64,000 bases of DNA from the NCBI RefSeq assembly GCF_000003815.2, contig NC_049997.1:1243493-1307492 (forward strand). Reading direction: 5' to 3'. Shown piece after piece: positions 46,432 to 57,510 of the stretch; positions within the stretch are counted from its first letter, which is position 1; every line of letters begins with the position of its first letter. The translations under genes and the position numbers were made by a program. The notes under the pieces were generated by a model, which saw nothing but the letters and a program-made list of their open reading frames with translations, made no database searches and was not told the origin of the DNA. The stretch is from Branchiostoma floridae. Taxonomy: Eukaryota > Chordata > Leptocardii > Amphioxiformes > Branchiostomatidae.

Positions 46432-48592
46432 GATAGTCTGTACATTTAGCCTTAGTTACTAGTTAGTATAAGACTAAAATCGGAAAAATAACACAGGACA
46501 TCAGGAAACGGTTTACTGATGAGTTTTCAATTTGAAATGACCGCGACGCACGCGCAATGCTCATGTTATCCCCAGGGGCAGACAGGGGAGTCTTTCAAGC
46601 TTGACACCCTGCTGACAATAATCGTGATAGCCGGTCCGAACGTTCAGAACGGTTCGGGAGGCACTGTTGCGTGTCCTGAGATCCGCCTGTCCCTGGCCAG
46701 ATCCAGGGCAGTTCTCTAAGTCTAACCTTTCATATTACGAAGGATGAAGCGTCCAAATTTCTCAGGGGAACATGACACTGACCCCTAGATTGTGCGTCAC
46801 CATCCCCAACCCCTATCAATTTGCGACGCACGGGTAGTGCATAGTCTCTCCTTCTGTAAGTGTAACGTGCTGGATGCAGCCATCCACGGCGTTTCTTGAT
46901 CCAGTCGTCGCTTCGACTAACGAGTAATACAGTAGAAGTCGCTTATTAGGGAAGGCCATTTGCCAGCTAAATTTTCCCGACTAACCGGCGTTCCCGATTA
47001 AAAGATGTTGCCCGAAATGACCCGAGTGGGGATGGGGGAGGGGGGCATCGGTGAACGCATCGCACGCATAATCATGTTGACACAAAGAATACAACACAAT
47101 CATTTCTACCACAAATAATCAAGTCCATAATTTCATTAAACTCCACAAATATACTTATTAGCCACTTTCAGCGGCAAATTTATCTTTTATCGGTAATTGT
47201 GATATTGTTATCACATTTTAGTGTCGAAGAACGAATCGCGATGCATCAAAAGATCTGTTACGTTTCGTCTATAGTATCGGCTTGAAGAAAACAAAGAAAT
47301 TAACACTGCTAAAACACGTTAAGCTACCGAAAAAAACGAGGTACATATGCAAACGTATTCTAAATTTGCCAAATGAACAATTGTTTTGATTAATAGAGGA
47401 CTGATCAAGGGTACAGTGCACGCGCTTACTACGTAAGATTTGTCGACATGTGATACACAGACGAAAAACATCGCTACGTTGTAGGACGAAAACGCTCTTG
47501 GTTTTCAGACAAACTTTATGTACTAGGCGAAAATACTCATGACTAACGCATAAATAAACTGTTAATCTTCATATCTACAAATTTTCCAGTTACGATGTCC
47601 ACAGATTACACTGAAATTTTGCCACAGTCGACAGCGTCATTTTCAAAACATTTCCATCACGAAAACAAAGATGGCGGACGCGGCGTCATGTGTAGTATCC
47701 CATGATTCCCTGCGGCAACCGCCGGGCCGCGCGCTAGCGACGTAAATTGAATAGAAATCGCGGCCTTTTCGGACTCAAAACAGGCAGTTTTGATACTTTT
47801 GGCGATCTGATATCTTTATACGGGAAAATTTTGGTTCATTCCTGCTGATTCTGGTGATTTGTTTGGCATATTTCGGGGTTAACATGCGTTGTAACTTGAA
47901 TTTTTTTCCCGATTAGCCGATTTGGGCTTTGCAAATATGGGGTGCTGTAAACAATAGCGCCAATGGGAAATGGTTTTGGATTCCAGAATTCTTTGCAACT
48001 AACCGATTTGTATATTTTCGAATTTTTATTGTACGTCAAAATGATAAAGTAGTTCTAACGCTTCTAACAACAATATGCATATAAAATGGTGGCGTTAGAT
48101 GTTCGGCTAACCGTTCCCCGTGTCCTGTTTTGGATACCGTACTCCAGCGTGACACAGCACTGTACTTGTTTTTAGTCCCACTTTCTTGATATAATGTCAA
48201 GGGGAATATCACTGGTCAAACTCAACACGTTTTCAGAGAGTCGATTGAAGTCTCGCTGCTACAGGTCGTCCAACAGGTGATCCAACCAGGTACTGCTCAC
48301 AAGTTCCTTTCCGGCCAAAGCATGCGCTTTGACTCCAAACGATGGTGGAAATTTTGGTAAGTGAGAAACATTCAAAATATTGCACTTCACAAATCATGTT
48401 AGGTATTGTCCACAAGGCGAGATAATGCCGGACGCCATGAAAGGCAATAAAGATGCTAAATACATTTTCAACATTATCTCCCGTATTATTGCACATTTGG
48501 ACAGAATCGTCGCTTGGTACAATGACAGTCAATCGAAACGTAGCGCAACTCAATGTCGTCTTATTTGTAAAGAGCCAGAGACAATTATTTAA
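44859..48592 (+). CDS. Unrecognised plus-strand gene, three phase-compatible exons
   Basis: Exon 1 (44859-44944) starts MSHYNGSPISGRVAKSP and ends CTTCGGCC|GTAAGT in phase 2. Exon 2 (48237-48356) follows CGTTTTCAG, reads ESIEVSLLQVVQQVIQPG then SMRFDSKRWWKF, and ends TTTTG|GTAAGTG in phase 2. A third block (48403-48592) keeps the phase and reads YCPQGEIMPDAMKG then IISRIIAHLDRIVAWYND to a stop, but it would need a 46-nt intron, so it may be wrong. The gene lies wholly inside the 43175-50731 block and antisense to the first exon and intron of the TPR-like gene. No family recognised; a transposon-encoded protein is one option. Confidence 0.38.
45632..46705. repeat. Pair of ~140-bp direct repeats (45632-45770 and 46566-46705)
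   Basis: Both copies contain TTATCCCCAGGGGCAG, CCCTGCTGACAATAATC, the GTCCGAACG...CGGTTCGGGA block and GAGATCCGCCTG. They flank about 800 bp holding the proposed first exon of the TPR-like gene. They share the CCGAACGG motif with the ends of the 43175-50731 block. Confidence 0.85.
46197..46431 (-). CDS. Proposed first exon of the TPR-like gene
   Basis: ATG at 46431 (a second in-frame ATG is at 46419, starting MDKLEEVSREG) opens 78 codons and ends at a strong donor, CCAG|GTAAGA, in phase 1. That phase is needed to read the next exon (42959-42931) without a stop. The sequence has several Cys and Trp residues (CRFGSGCIKLPW, CVELCSGAVPTDC) and resembles no family I know. It sits between two direct repeats (45632-45770 and 46566-46705) and inside the TIR-bounded block 43175-50731, so it may be transposon-derived. 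An alternative upstream exon ending ATGAACGAG|GTAAGC lies at about 52889. Confidence 0.45.
46928..48150. mobile_element. Possible pogo/Tigger-like element, left end only clear
   Basis: Starts ACAGTAGAAGTCGCTTATTA with CCCGACTAACCGG and CCCGATTAGCCGATT blocks typical of pogo-type termini. A matching right end is not evident near 48104-48150 (GGCTAACCGTTCCCCG), so the boundary is a guess. Confidence 0.35.
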
Positions 48593-49910
48593 TCATAGGG
48601 TAGAAAGATTATATTTAGTTCTACAGAAAACAATGGTGGTCTGTAACTTTTCCCCGCCCGTTTTAACGCCGTGCGAGCATGATCAATCCCGAGTCGTATG
48701 GTGAAGACCTCAGGTGCCAGGGTGACCTACAATAGCATTGTCGTTTTTTCTTCTTATAGTACTTTATTACACTGGGCTTGGAAGACAACGATTTTATTGG
48801 CGTGGGCAATGTAGTTAGTAAATCAAACACGACAGCAGAACGGACAATATAGCGTTCGTGTGATTTAGAAACGAAATACGGCGTGCCGAATTCTTATTCG
48901 CCATGCCACTGCGACTATCCAAGCTGTATCTGCTGTTACGTGTTTAAGACTTTTTTCTCATTTACTGCTAGAGAAAAATAAAGAGACAAACAGGACTAAA
49001 ACATATTCATTCTTCATGAGAACAGACTTCGTAACAATGACTTGTTCATACCTATATAGATATTCATATGTCTGTTTAGTTATAGACCTTACGAAAGTCG
49101 CTTTACTTTTGTCGTGTCAATAAAGATTTTATATGCTGCATGCACGGCATTTGGTAGTGTACGAGATACGATACAAAGACTGGTACTTCGTGGCAGATTA
49201 CCCTTTAATAATGGTCGAGAGGATAAACATGTAGGTGTGATCCGCGTACTCAACGCTGCATGGGCGTGATGGACAATCCAAACTGTGCAGGTCGCGTACT
49301 GTTCCCTGGCCGGCTTACTCTTCTATTCATTCTATTTCTACGGTTTTCCAGCGACCCGGAGTCTGGTACTGGTAGAGACTAACATTTTCCTGCAAGGAGA
49401 GAGCAAGCCGACATGCAAGTCGGCAATCAAGCCTGCCGACTTTATTAGACAAACAGGCATTTGTCGCAGTTCTCCCAGACGTATTTTCCCGTCCATAAAA
49501 CTCGGACAGGGCCCACAACCTAAATTATGTCACAAAATGTGGCAATATGTAACTGCGAAAATTTTGGCATTGTCTTAATCACGTGGTTGAACAACGTGTT
49601 TTGGCTCGCCATATTCAGATGAATATCCAAGAAACTTGATAGTGGGGCATAGGATTTCAGTTTCAGTTTCTTACAACCAATCATGTGGCTCATTATTTGC
49701 AGTGAAAATCGACGTCTCCGGCTCATTTCGTACAAATCGTAGCGATTGGCTAGCCAGTAAATAGATTGTCCCACACTGTACACATCAAACGGCTGCCGCC
49801 AGCATGGCGCCATGGCAACGGCCAATGTGTGGTGGGAAGACCACCAGAGCGCCGCTCACGTGCGCCTCACAGGCGGGATGTCAATCAACCCGCTGTTTAT
49901 TTCAGCGGGT

Positions 49911-50048
49911 GCAGCCTGGAACTGGGATCGCCGTGTTTTCCAAAATCATCTCGCACACTGGACAGCCGGGCTTTCTGAGCAACGTTCGCACATGCAGAAA
50001 AACTGCACTGAGTAGCGGAGCAGATTCTTCAAAGGGTGACTCAACACT
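49911..50048 (+). other. Possible exon, open in several frames
   Basis: Acceptor GTTTATTTCAG|CGGGTG and donor AACACT|GTAAGC bound 138 nt on the plus strand. One frame reads GAAWNWDRRVFQNHLAHWTA and continues upstream to an ATG at 49812 in good context. A second reads RVQPGTGIAVFSKIISHTG. On the minus strand the same block follows an acceptor and reads LRKPGCPVCEMILENTAI, stopping just before AATAAA. I cannot tell which is real. Confidence 0.3.
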
Positions 50049-50731
50049 GTAAGCTGGAAATTGGAAAATGAACAGCATTTTATAAGTGTATGTAAACTTT
50101 ACTAGAAGACCCATCAGTTGGTTTTTGCTACTCTATTGAGTATTGTATTATACTCTACTCTTCACTTCAGACAGCCGTGCGTGGTGACATATATGTACAA
50201 GAAAACACGTCACCCATTCATTAGTCGCGGCCAAAATATAATATAGAAGAAAAGTTGTAGATTTGAAGGTAGAAAAATCTCAATTTTTTAAATTTTCATA
50301 GTACATTTTGTATTGTTCTGGCGATAGTGCAACGCTATTACTATTAGTGTTCGCCCGCTCTGGCTGTTGCCCCGCAATAATGGACGTAATGCATGCCTCT
50401 AACAATGTCTAATAGTCTCACCTACGGACTCTACTGCTCTTCTGGCCGCTGCGCCTAGTGTACGGAAGGGGGCGCTGTCGCACGGCTTCATACAATTTAG
50501 GGACTTAGACAAAATTTGGCAGGGCGGCGGCAATTTTTTCTAAGTGTTTTACGGCGCCCGAAGCGTCCGGCGGTCCTGAACTGCCGAACGTGCTGAACCA
50601 CTTAATGACGGTTCACCGCCCGGCGCTCGGACTGGCAGCCTCGCGGGCCGGACGGCTTTGACGTAGGCGGACCGCTCGGACTGCCCTCGGACCGGTTCGA
50701 ACCGTTCGGGGCGAGTTGATTTTCACACAGG

Positions 50732-51141
50732 TAAACCTTGCAATATTCACATGAAGCCTTCACGTGAAAAAGTCTTGATGCAAAACATAAAATAAAGTCG
50801 AATGACAGCAAAACAAAATGACAGACCTTTAACTGTTTATACTGCTTGAATCTATTCTATTATAAGACTTCAAATTTCTAATTTAAAATGTATGTGATAC
50901 AACAAAGGTTAACTTTCATTACCATTGTTTTTATATCCTGTATACTGGTGCCTTGATATATTTAAACCTTATGGTTCAGGTTCACACGTGCATATTATTC
51001 AAATCCAGGGCTTTTTCTAATGTCAGGTAAGCAGTGGCCACTGGAGCCACTGGTACAAGTTTGGTCTGAGGGTACTTGCACCACACCAATTCTACATGCA
51101 CAAACTTACATAATACTATGCATGTGGTATTTCGAGTCCTG
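50732..51141. other. Right remnant of a CAGGGCTCGAAAT-family MITE
   Basis: GGTACTTGCACCACACCAA and GGTATTTCGAGTCCTG near 51070-51141 are the right end of that MITE family. A left end (TAGGGCTCAAATGG) sits at 43127, just left of the 43175-50731 block, as if the large element had inserted into such a MITE. Confidence 0.5.
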
Positions 51142-51677
51142 ATGATACACAAAGGGGGCCATGGAAACGCATTACATTAGCATGGCAAAAAGAAAAATAG
51201 CCGTGCAACAGACCAGCGTGGTGACCTTCGGTACGCACCATTGCTGCTAATGCAGAATACAGAATGTACTAATTTGCAATAATTGCTTACAAGGTGTCCG
51301 CTTAAGCTTGTGGAGGGGGCGTCTTGTGAGCACCATGCTGCTCCATGGTGTCTTGCGGAGGGGTGGTCTTGTGAGACTGTCACCGCCACATGGTGGCCAC
51401 CTACGCATCTGTATAAAACACAAGACAAATTCTTCATATTACTTGAAACAAAAAATGGAAGGTTTCTTACAGCATTTAAGACATTCTACATCTGACAATT
51501 GTTCCACAAATTATGTGTCTTAAAGACAGAACAACCAAACTAAACTAACAGGAAATGGCTGGATGAAAGTCAAACTCAAAGTACATGTAATCTAAAACCA
51601 GTTAACTCAAATGTACATGTACATGCACTTTAAGGGACAAACTTTGCTGGTAGACTATGCTAAATATTATGACATTT

Positions 51678-51793
51678 CTGTCAGAGAAAAAGAGTTTTGA
51701 TGGCAACGAGCGCCGGAGTGTCTTGGTTGCCTGAGGCGCAAGCCATCGCAAGGGACATCCAGACTTTAACTGGAGAAAAAATAATGAAGTCTT
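51678..51793 (+). other. Weak exon candidate
   Basis: Acceptor CATTTCTGTCAG precedes a phase-0 frame reading RKRVLMATSAGVSWLPEAQ then AIARDIQTLTGEK to a stop. The ATG at 51700 has reasonable context. There is no partner exon and no family match. Confidence 0.2.
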
Positions 51794-51963
51794 GACCATC
51801 TGAAACTTCATTTCCTGCACTTGAGAGGAATATTTTGCTTGTATTTACTAAGGGACCGCAGGGTTGGATAAGTCCACTAGCCCTATTGTCCAGGGCAAGA
51901 GAAAATGCTGATCGAGCAAGTGCATGACCTAAGATTTTTTCCATTGAATAAGATTTTGATATA

Positions 51964-52140
51964 CAGTCAAACCTGCCCGAGCGACCACCTCTTCTCAGCG
52001 ACCACCTGGCCATTTCGACCACTTTTTCTCGGTCCCGATTTATTTTCCCATTGACGTAAGCATTAAGCGACCTTTTCTCAACGACCACCTGGCCAACGCG
52101 ACCGGCCGAAATTGGGACCCATAACGACCGCATCATTTTC
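51964..52140. mobile_element. pogo/Tc1-type element, left end
   Basis: CAGTCAAACCTGCCCGAGCG preceded by TA, with GACCACCT repeats, is the same end type as 40898. I do not find the right end. Confidence 0.5.
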
Positions 52141-52263
52141 AAAATTGAGGTTTTTATAAATTTTTGATGATAACTAGCACGATTTTGTGCCGAAATCGGC
52201 CAGTTTTCGTCGGATTTTGGGGTTAAATTTACAGTTTACAGTGTGCATTGGAAAAAAAACTTC

Positions 52264-52335
52264 AGACGGCGGATTCGAACCGGGGTAGGACAGTTGGCGG
52301 GTCAACGCACTAACCACTATGCCATGCCCAACACT
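52264..52335 (-). repeat. tRNA-like sequence (SINE head)
   Basis: The minus strand reads CATAGTGGTTAGTGCG (A box) and CCGGTTCGAATCCGCC (B box) spaced as in a tRNA, but the anticodon stem does not pair well. Probably a tRNA-derived SINE head. Confidence 0.45.
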
Positions 52336-53669
52336 CGCGATACAATTATCCAAATGTAGGGAATAACTTGAATACGTCCGTTCATTCCAAGATTCAAAGA
52401 TTCTAATGTCTAATCTTCCGAAAAATGTCTAATCAACTGTTACTTGTGACAAAAGTTTGTAATGAGACGAGAGCCTGGCAAAATAATGTCGGGAAAGGCA
52501 TGTTACAAACTCTGATTGGCTGGCTGACATCTAGGTGTGTCAATAGCCTGTTTAGGCTATAGGCACACTCAGTGTGTCAATAGCCACAGCGTTTGCGAAT
52601 TCATGCTGTGTCACCATTTATTTGATTTTATATTGTTATCATTTATTGTTATGTATGTACGGGTCCCCCCCCCCCCCCAGGGATCTTTGAAAAACGCCAG
52701 CCAGGCGACATGTAACAGTTACCCCTGGATAAATAAAAATAAACAAACAAACAAACAAATTGCGTTTCTGCAGTAACACAGTTATGTTTGTGTGGTATGT
52801 AGGTGACGTGCTGCAGAACTGCATGCATGATGATCTTCGTACGTAAACGTTACGTCTAGCAAAAACTCAGTTCAGCTTACCTCGTTCATTGTCAACGGTT
52901 GAAGTAGTTGACTAATGAAAACTCAGTCTGTGTGAGAGCCTTGGTGAGAGCAAGGACGTTATAGCTAGAGAGCAAGTACGTTATAGAGAGCAAGGACGTT
53001 ATATCGAGAGCGAGAAGTACACTCAGCTCAGCAGAGAATGACAGTGGTTTCTGCTGGGTTCTGCAAACTTCTGCTATTGGTGGAACTGATCACGTGTTTC
53101 CAAACTTAATCTCAACTTTTCATTAAAAAAGTATAGTTAAATTCATTATTTGTTTTACATTGCAGTGATTTCTTTTACAAACTACAATGGTGAAACCGAA
53201 GACTGCAATGATGATTTTTTTTTTGTTTTTGGCCTCATTACGTCATCAAAGCCAGCTGACGACTGGATGATGACAGTAAAATAAGACGCAAATCACAGGT
53301 TTCCCCCATCTCATTTCCCCCGTTTTTGCTCCCAATTTTTCGGCTACCGCTATAGAAGTGTATATTCGTTTATTTTTCCCAAAAAGTCCGTTCTTCGTAA
53401 CGTTTTTTGTTTAATTGTTGTTGGCGCAGATATCGTCATACGGTCCTGATGTATCACTGCGCCATAGCGGTAACACGGTTCCAACGCCTAATTGCCCAGA
53501 TCGTACGCTGTATACCGTTATACGCTTTGTGAGTATTCTGGAGTCACAAATCAGCAAATGTTGGTTAAAAATGTCATTTCATTGGTGGTTTTTACCAAAA
53601 ATAACATTTGTACAGAAAATGTCAACTGACAGTCGGTCAGCGAGAAGGCACCCCTTTCTATCGTTAACA

Positions 53670-54000
53670 TTGAATTGTTCAACTAGAGTTCCACGACTCC
53701 ATACTTTTGCCAATCTTTACAACTGTTGTATTAATTAAGAATAATCAGTGCGTGGTGAATATGTGTACATAACTTCCAAATGCCACAAGTAAGAAATTCA
53801 CGACAGTTACCACGATTGGATTATGGCATTTTCTCATTTATTATGCAAAGCAGGCCTCTATTCGCTTGGTATCTGTTATCTATAGTATCATTCTCTTTCT
53901 CAGTTACAAATAGCACATGTCGCAATAGGTTTAGATAATTTCTTCATCAATTATGCAAAGTAGGTTCCGATTTGCATCATTCATACATAACTACTAGTTT
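53670..54000. repeat. Dispersed repeat shared with 36080-36330
   Basis: TTCCACGACTCCATAC, ACTGTTGTATTAATT and ATCAATTATGCAAAGTAGG all recur, slightly changed, around 36090-36200. The order is conserved, which suggests a retroelement tail. Confidence 0.55.
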
Positions 54001-54013
54001 ATGGCATCACTTT

Positions 54014-54674
54014 GGCCCCATTCATGATGCAAAAAAAATGAAACGGTCCTATCCATTTAGGAACCTGAAACGGATATATCTGTCATCATGAACGTTCCAT
54101 TTCGGATACGAAATGGATTTTTTCGGAACCTCCTTGTCAGGTGTATCTGTTCCTAGTTATCTGGAATCGCAGCTTTTCATTTTATATATTATTAAGTATT
54201 AACGCAAAATCGGCGCGATTCATTTTACATCCGGGCACGTTCTTTCATAGTTGGTGGCGTCACGGGGAACAAGTAGAATTTTAGCCGGTCATTCAGCACT
54301 TCGGCAAAATATGTAATAGTAATAGTAAAATTTGTTTATATTATCGGGCCGCCTCTTGGTCGACTGAGAGCCAGCAGTCCTCGGCTATCGCAGGGGGATG
54401 TGTCAGGAGATCCAGAGAAAACGTCCTAGTATATATCGGAACGCATTTTCAAGGCCATGGTAGAACGCAGATTCAGCAAGTTCAATTCCGATCGAAGATC
54501 AATGATCTAACGCAGAAGTACGAGACTGTTCCAAGGAGGTTATATATTTAACCTCCTTGGTTGTGCAGAATCACATCAACCTCAGCGGGTAAGAGGTCGC
54601 ATTACCATGCCTTTTTGCTGTCGGATTTGTATGCCAAAACAGATAAAACCATTTTTTGCATCATGATTGGGGCC
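54014..54674. mobile_element. 661-bp TIR element (GGCCCCATTCATGATGC ends)
   Basis: Left GGCCCCATTCATGATGCAAA and right TTTGCATCATGATTGGGGCC are inverted with one mismatch. Interior has CATTTCGGATACGAAATGG palindromes. The right flank is TTA and the left flank TTT, so a 3-bp Harbinger-like target is possible but imperfect. Confidence 0.75.
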
Positions 54675-54956
54675 TTAAGCTATCTACACACCAAAAATGA
54701 GGACGATATGTCAACCCTTTCTTTACAGTAAAGTGGCCCCTGAAGTTCCAAAACATGCCGCCAGGGCGCCCAAACGTATACCACTTACTCTCAGTCTCAG
54801 CAGCTCCGACATTATTGTTAAAGGGTCTTGGAAAGGGGGCCACCCATTTCACATGTTGTAAAAAGTCATGCACGAGGCGGATTATCCATTTTACCAGGGA
54901 CCAAAGGTGTGGAAACAGAGCCACCATTCATTTCACCAGGGATTAAGGATGTGGGC

Positions 54957-57510
54957 TATTGGAAAATGAAAACCGCTTGCAAAACCGGATGCTTCCTTGC
55001 CGAGATAATCTCGATCGTATGGACTCTAGTCGTGGCATAACGGCTAGTCTTAGCCGTAAGTCAGGGAACGGGTGATGCCTTAATAACGCGATTCTAAGTT
55101 AGGGTTCATATATAATTTATATACAAACTCCCGGAAGGAAATTTGTTTTCAACCAGAAATTATATAATTGCACGCATTGATATACGCCTGGGGTTAGTTT
55201 TGACCCAATACGGTGGTTTGACGGTTAACTTAATAACGCGATTCCAAGTTAGGGTTCAAGTTGCGGCCGGGCAAACTTTATATCATTCGAAAGGTCTCTT
55301 TGCGCGCTTTTGGAAGATAAAACCTCTTGTCAATCGGATGCTTCCTTGCCGAGATAATCTCGATCGTATGGACTCTAGTCGTGGCATAACCGCTAGTCTT
55401 AGCCGTGTCTTAGCCATAAGTCAGGGGTAGGGTGATGCCTTAATAACAGGGTTCCAAGTTAGGGTTTAAGTTGCGGCCGGGCAAACTTTATATCATTCGA
55501 AAGGTCTCTTTGCGCGCTATTGGAAGATGAAAACCGCTTGCAAATCGGATGCTTCCTTGGCGCCGAGATAATCTCGATCGTATGGACACTAGTCGTGGTA
55601 TAACCGCTAGTCTTAGCCGTAAGTCAGGGGTAGGGTGATGCCTTATACCCCCATTCCACTGGGACGGCGCTCTCGCGGCGCTCTCACGGCGATGGCAAAT
55701 TTGACCATCGCGGTGAGAGCGCGGTGAAATCGCCAAGGTCGCCGTGGGAGCGCCGTGAGAGCGCGGTGAGAGCGCGGTGAGAGCGCCGTGAGAGCGCGGT
55801 GGGAGTGCCATCGCCGCGAGAGCGCCGTCACCACGGCGATGGTATGGAGCCCTGCCATACCATCGCCATGAGAGCGCCGAGGATGGCGATGCAACAATGA
55901 TCGCCATGAGAGCGCCATGAGAGCGCAGAGAGAGCGCGGAGAGCGACAATAGGGCTGAACAATGGTAAATGATAGGACCCATTCCACAGGGACGGCGATC
56001 TCACCGCGCTCTCGCTGCGCTCTCAACTATAGTTCATACAATCTTTTTTCTTGAAGAAGTATATTTTGATGAATTTCTTTGTCAAATCTTACTTTTGTGT
56101 CATGAATCACTTCCTAATTAAAATCATGGGTAATACAAATTGGATAACTACACATACAATGCTTTTATTCAGCGTTTTGTATCACATGATTTCTCCAGAT
56201 TAGATATATTATATATACTATTGTAGAGTGGAATTTGTTATCACCAAGCACAGTAGGGGCGTCTTCTCTGGATAGTTTCAGAGAACACTTGCATATAGAT
56301 GTGCAAAAGTTAGGTGTGATGAGTCGTTCAGTGTAATATAACCAGCTGCTGCCGCGCCGCGTGCCTGCGAAGCTGGTGTGTTACGCCGAAGGGCGGTTAT
56401 ACCGGCTATATAGATACATATACAGATAACATAAATTGGCGAAAAAGAAATCGGAGAAATGTTTTAAAAAAGTACAAATGATGTACAATGAATAAACTGA
56501 GATTGAATAATCAAGAACACTATTATTGTGTCTTGACTTATTTTTTAAATGTCAACATAATAACATTTTACTTTTCATGTTCTTAACCTGTAGATTGAGA
56601 TTATGGAAGACTTATTTTCAATACATCAAATCGTTTCACTATCTTATAATTTACCATAATAACGTGGCATGATAATGATATTCATTTTGAATAAGTTACA
56701 TGGCAAATTTAATTTTTTTAAAGCCAGCAAATCAGACGTATGGGTTATCTTAGACTCACGCTGAGCCCTGTACAGTGAGCAAAATGGGATTTGTTAACAG
56801 CCTTCATTTTATAATTTAAAACTGCATAAGACGTAAAGGTATGAGTTAGTAGACAATAAAATACACAAAACGTAAGAAATTTCATTCTTTATCTATGAAA
56901 TTCGTTGAGTAATATTTTAAGTCTTTGGCAGCCCATAAAAGTTGCTGACTTTTAAGTTATCCGTCGCGCTGAGAGCGCGCTGGCGTCGCAGTAAAGATTC
57001 CACTAGAGCAGCTTATTCTGCCATCGCGGCGCTCTCACGGCGATGGGGCAAATTTGCCATCGCCGTCAGAGCGCCGTCAGAGCGCCGTCAAGTGGAATGG
57101 GGGCCTTAATAACGCGATTCCAAGTTAGGGTTCAAGTTGCGGCCGGGCAAACTTTAGATCATTCGAAAGGTCTCTTTGCGCGCTATTGGAAGATGAAAAC
57201 CGCTTGCAAATCGGATGCTTCCTTGGCGCCGAGATAATCTCGATCGTATGGACACTAGTCGTGGTATAACCGCTAGTCTTAGCCGTAAGTCAGGGGTAGG
57301 GTGATGCCTTAATAACGCGATTCCAAGTTAGGGTTCAAGTTGCGGCCGGGCAAACTTTATATCATTCGAAAGGTCTCTTTGCGCGCTATTGGAAGATGAA
57401 AACCGCTTGCCAATCGGATGCTTCCTTGCCGAGATAATCTCGATCGTATGGGCTCTAGATCGGCATAACGGCTTATCTTAGCCGTAAGTCAGGGGTAGGG
57501 TAATTTAACA
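54957..57510. repeat. Satellite, ~200-bp unit, interrupted by a transposon
   Basis: Units contain CCTTAATAACGCGATTCCAA, GTTGCGGCCGGGCAAACTTT, CATTCGAAAGGTCTCTTTGC and CGAGATAATCTCGATCGTAT. The last motif occurs at 55001, 55350, 55564, 57230 and 57430. The 349-bp spacing reflects an extra ~145-bp block. Subtracting the 1463 bp of insertion plus target from the 55564-57230 gap leaves 203 bp, the normal unit. Confidence 0.92.
55646..57105. mobile_element. 1460-bp PIF/Harbinger-like MITE with TTA target, inside the satellite
   Basis: Left (TACCCCCATTCCACTGGGACG) and right (rc GGCCCCCATTCCACTTGACG) ends are inverted over about 70 bp, including CGGCGCTCT repeats and CGATGGCAAATTTG. TTA flanks both sides (55643-55645, 57106-57108). 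Many GAGAGCGC subterminal repeats follow; 55976-56030 carries another, internal end. No transposase frame is seen. Open frames on the minus strand here are GAGAGCGC-repeat artefacts. Confidence 0.85.

Larger units (their letters stand above)
43175..50731. mobile_element. Candidate large TIR-bounded element, 7.6 kb
   Basis: The left end CCTGTGTGAAAATTTGCCCG and the right end ATTTTCACACAGG are inverted. Both are followed inward by GC-rich blocks of CCGAACGG/GGACGG type (43200-43690 and 50540-50710). The ends resemble those of the smaller element 26776-28900 (CCTCTGTGAAAAT). Inside are plus-strand candidate exons and the proposed first exon of the TPR-like gene. I see no clear target duplication, so the two ends could belong to separate insertions. 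Confidence 0.4.

Noticed and set aside
55488..56026. Minus-strand frames of 127-164 codons
   Set aside because: They lie in GAGAGCGC-repeat ends of a transposon and read as SHGALMA/RSHRALTA-type repeats.
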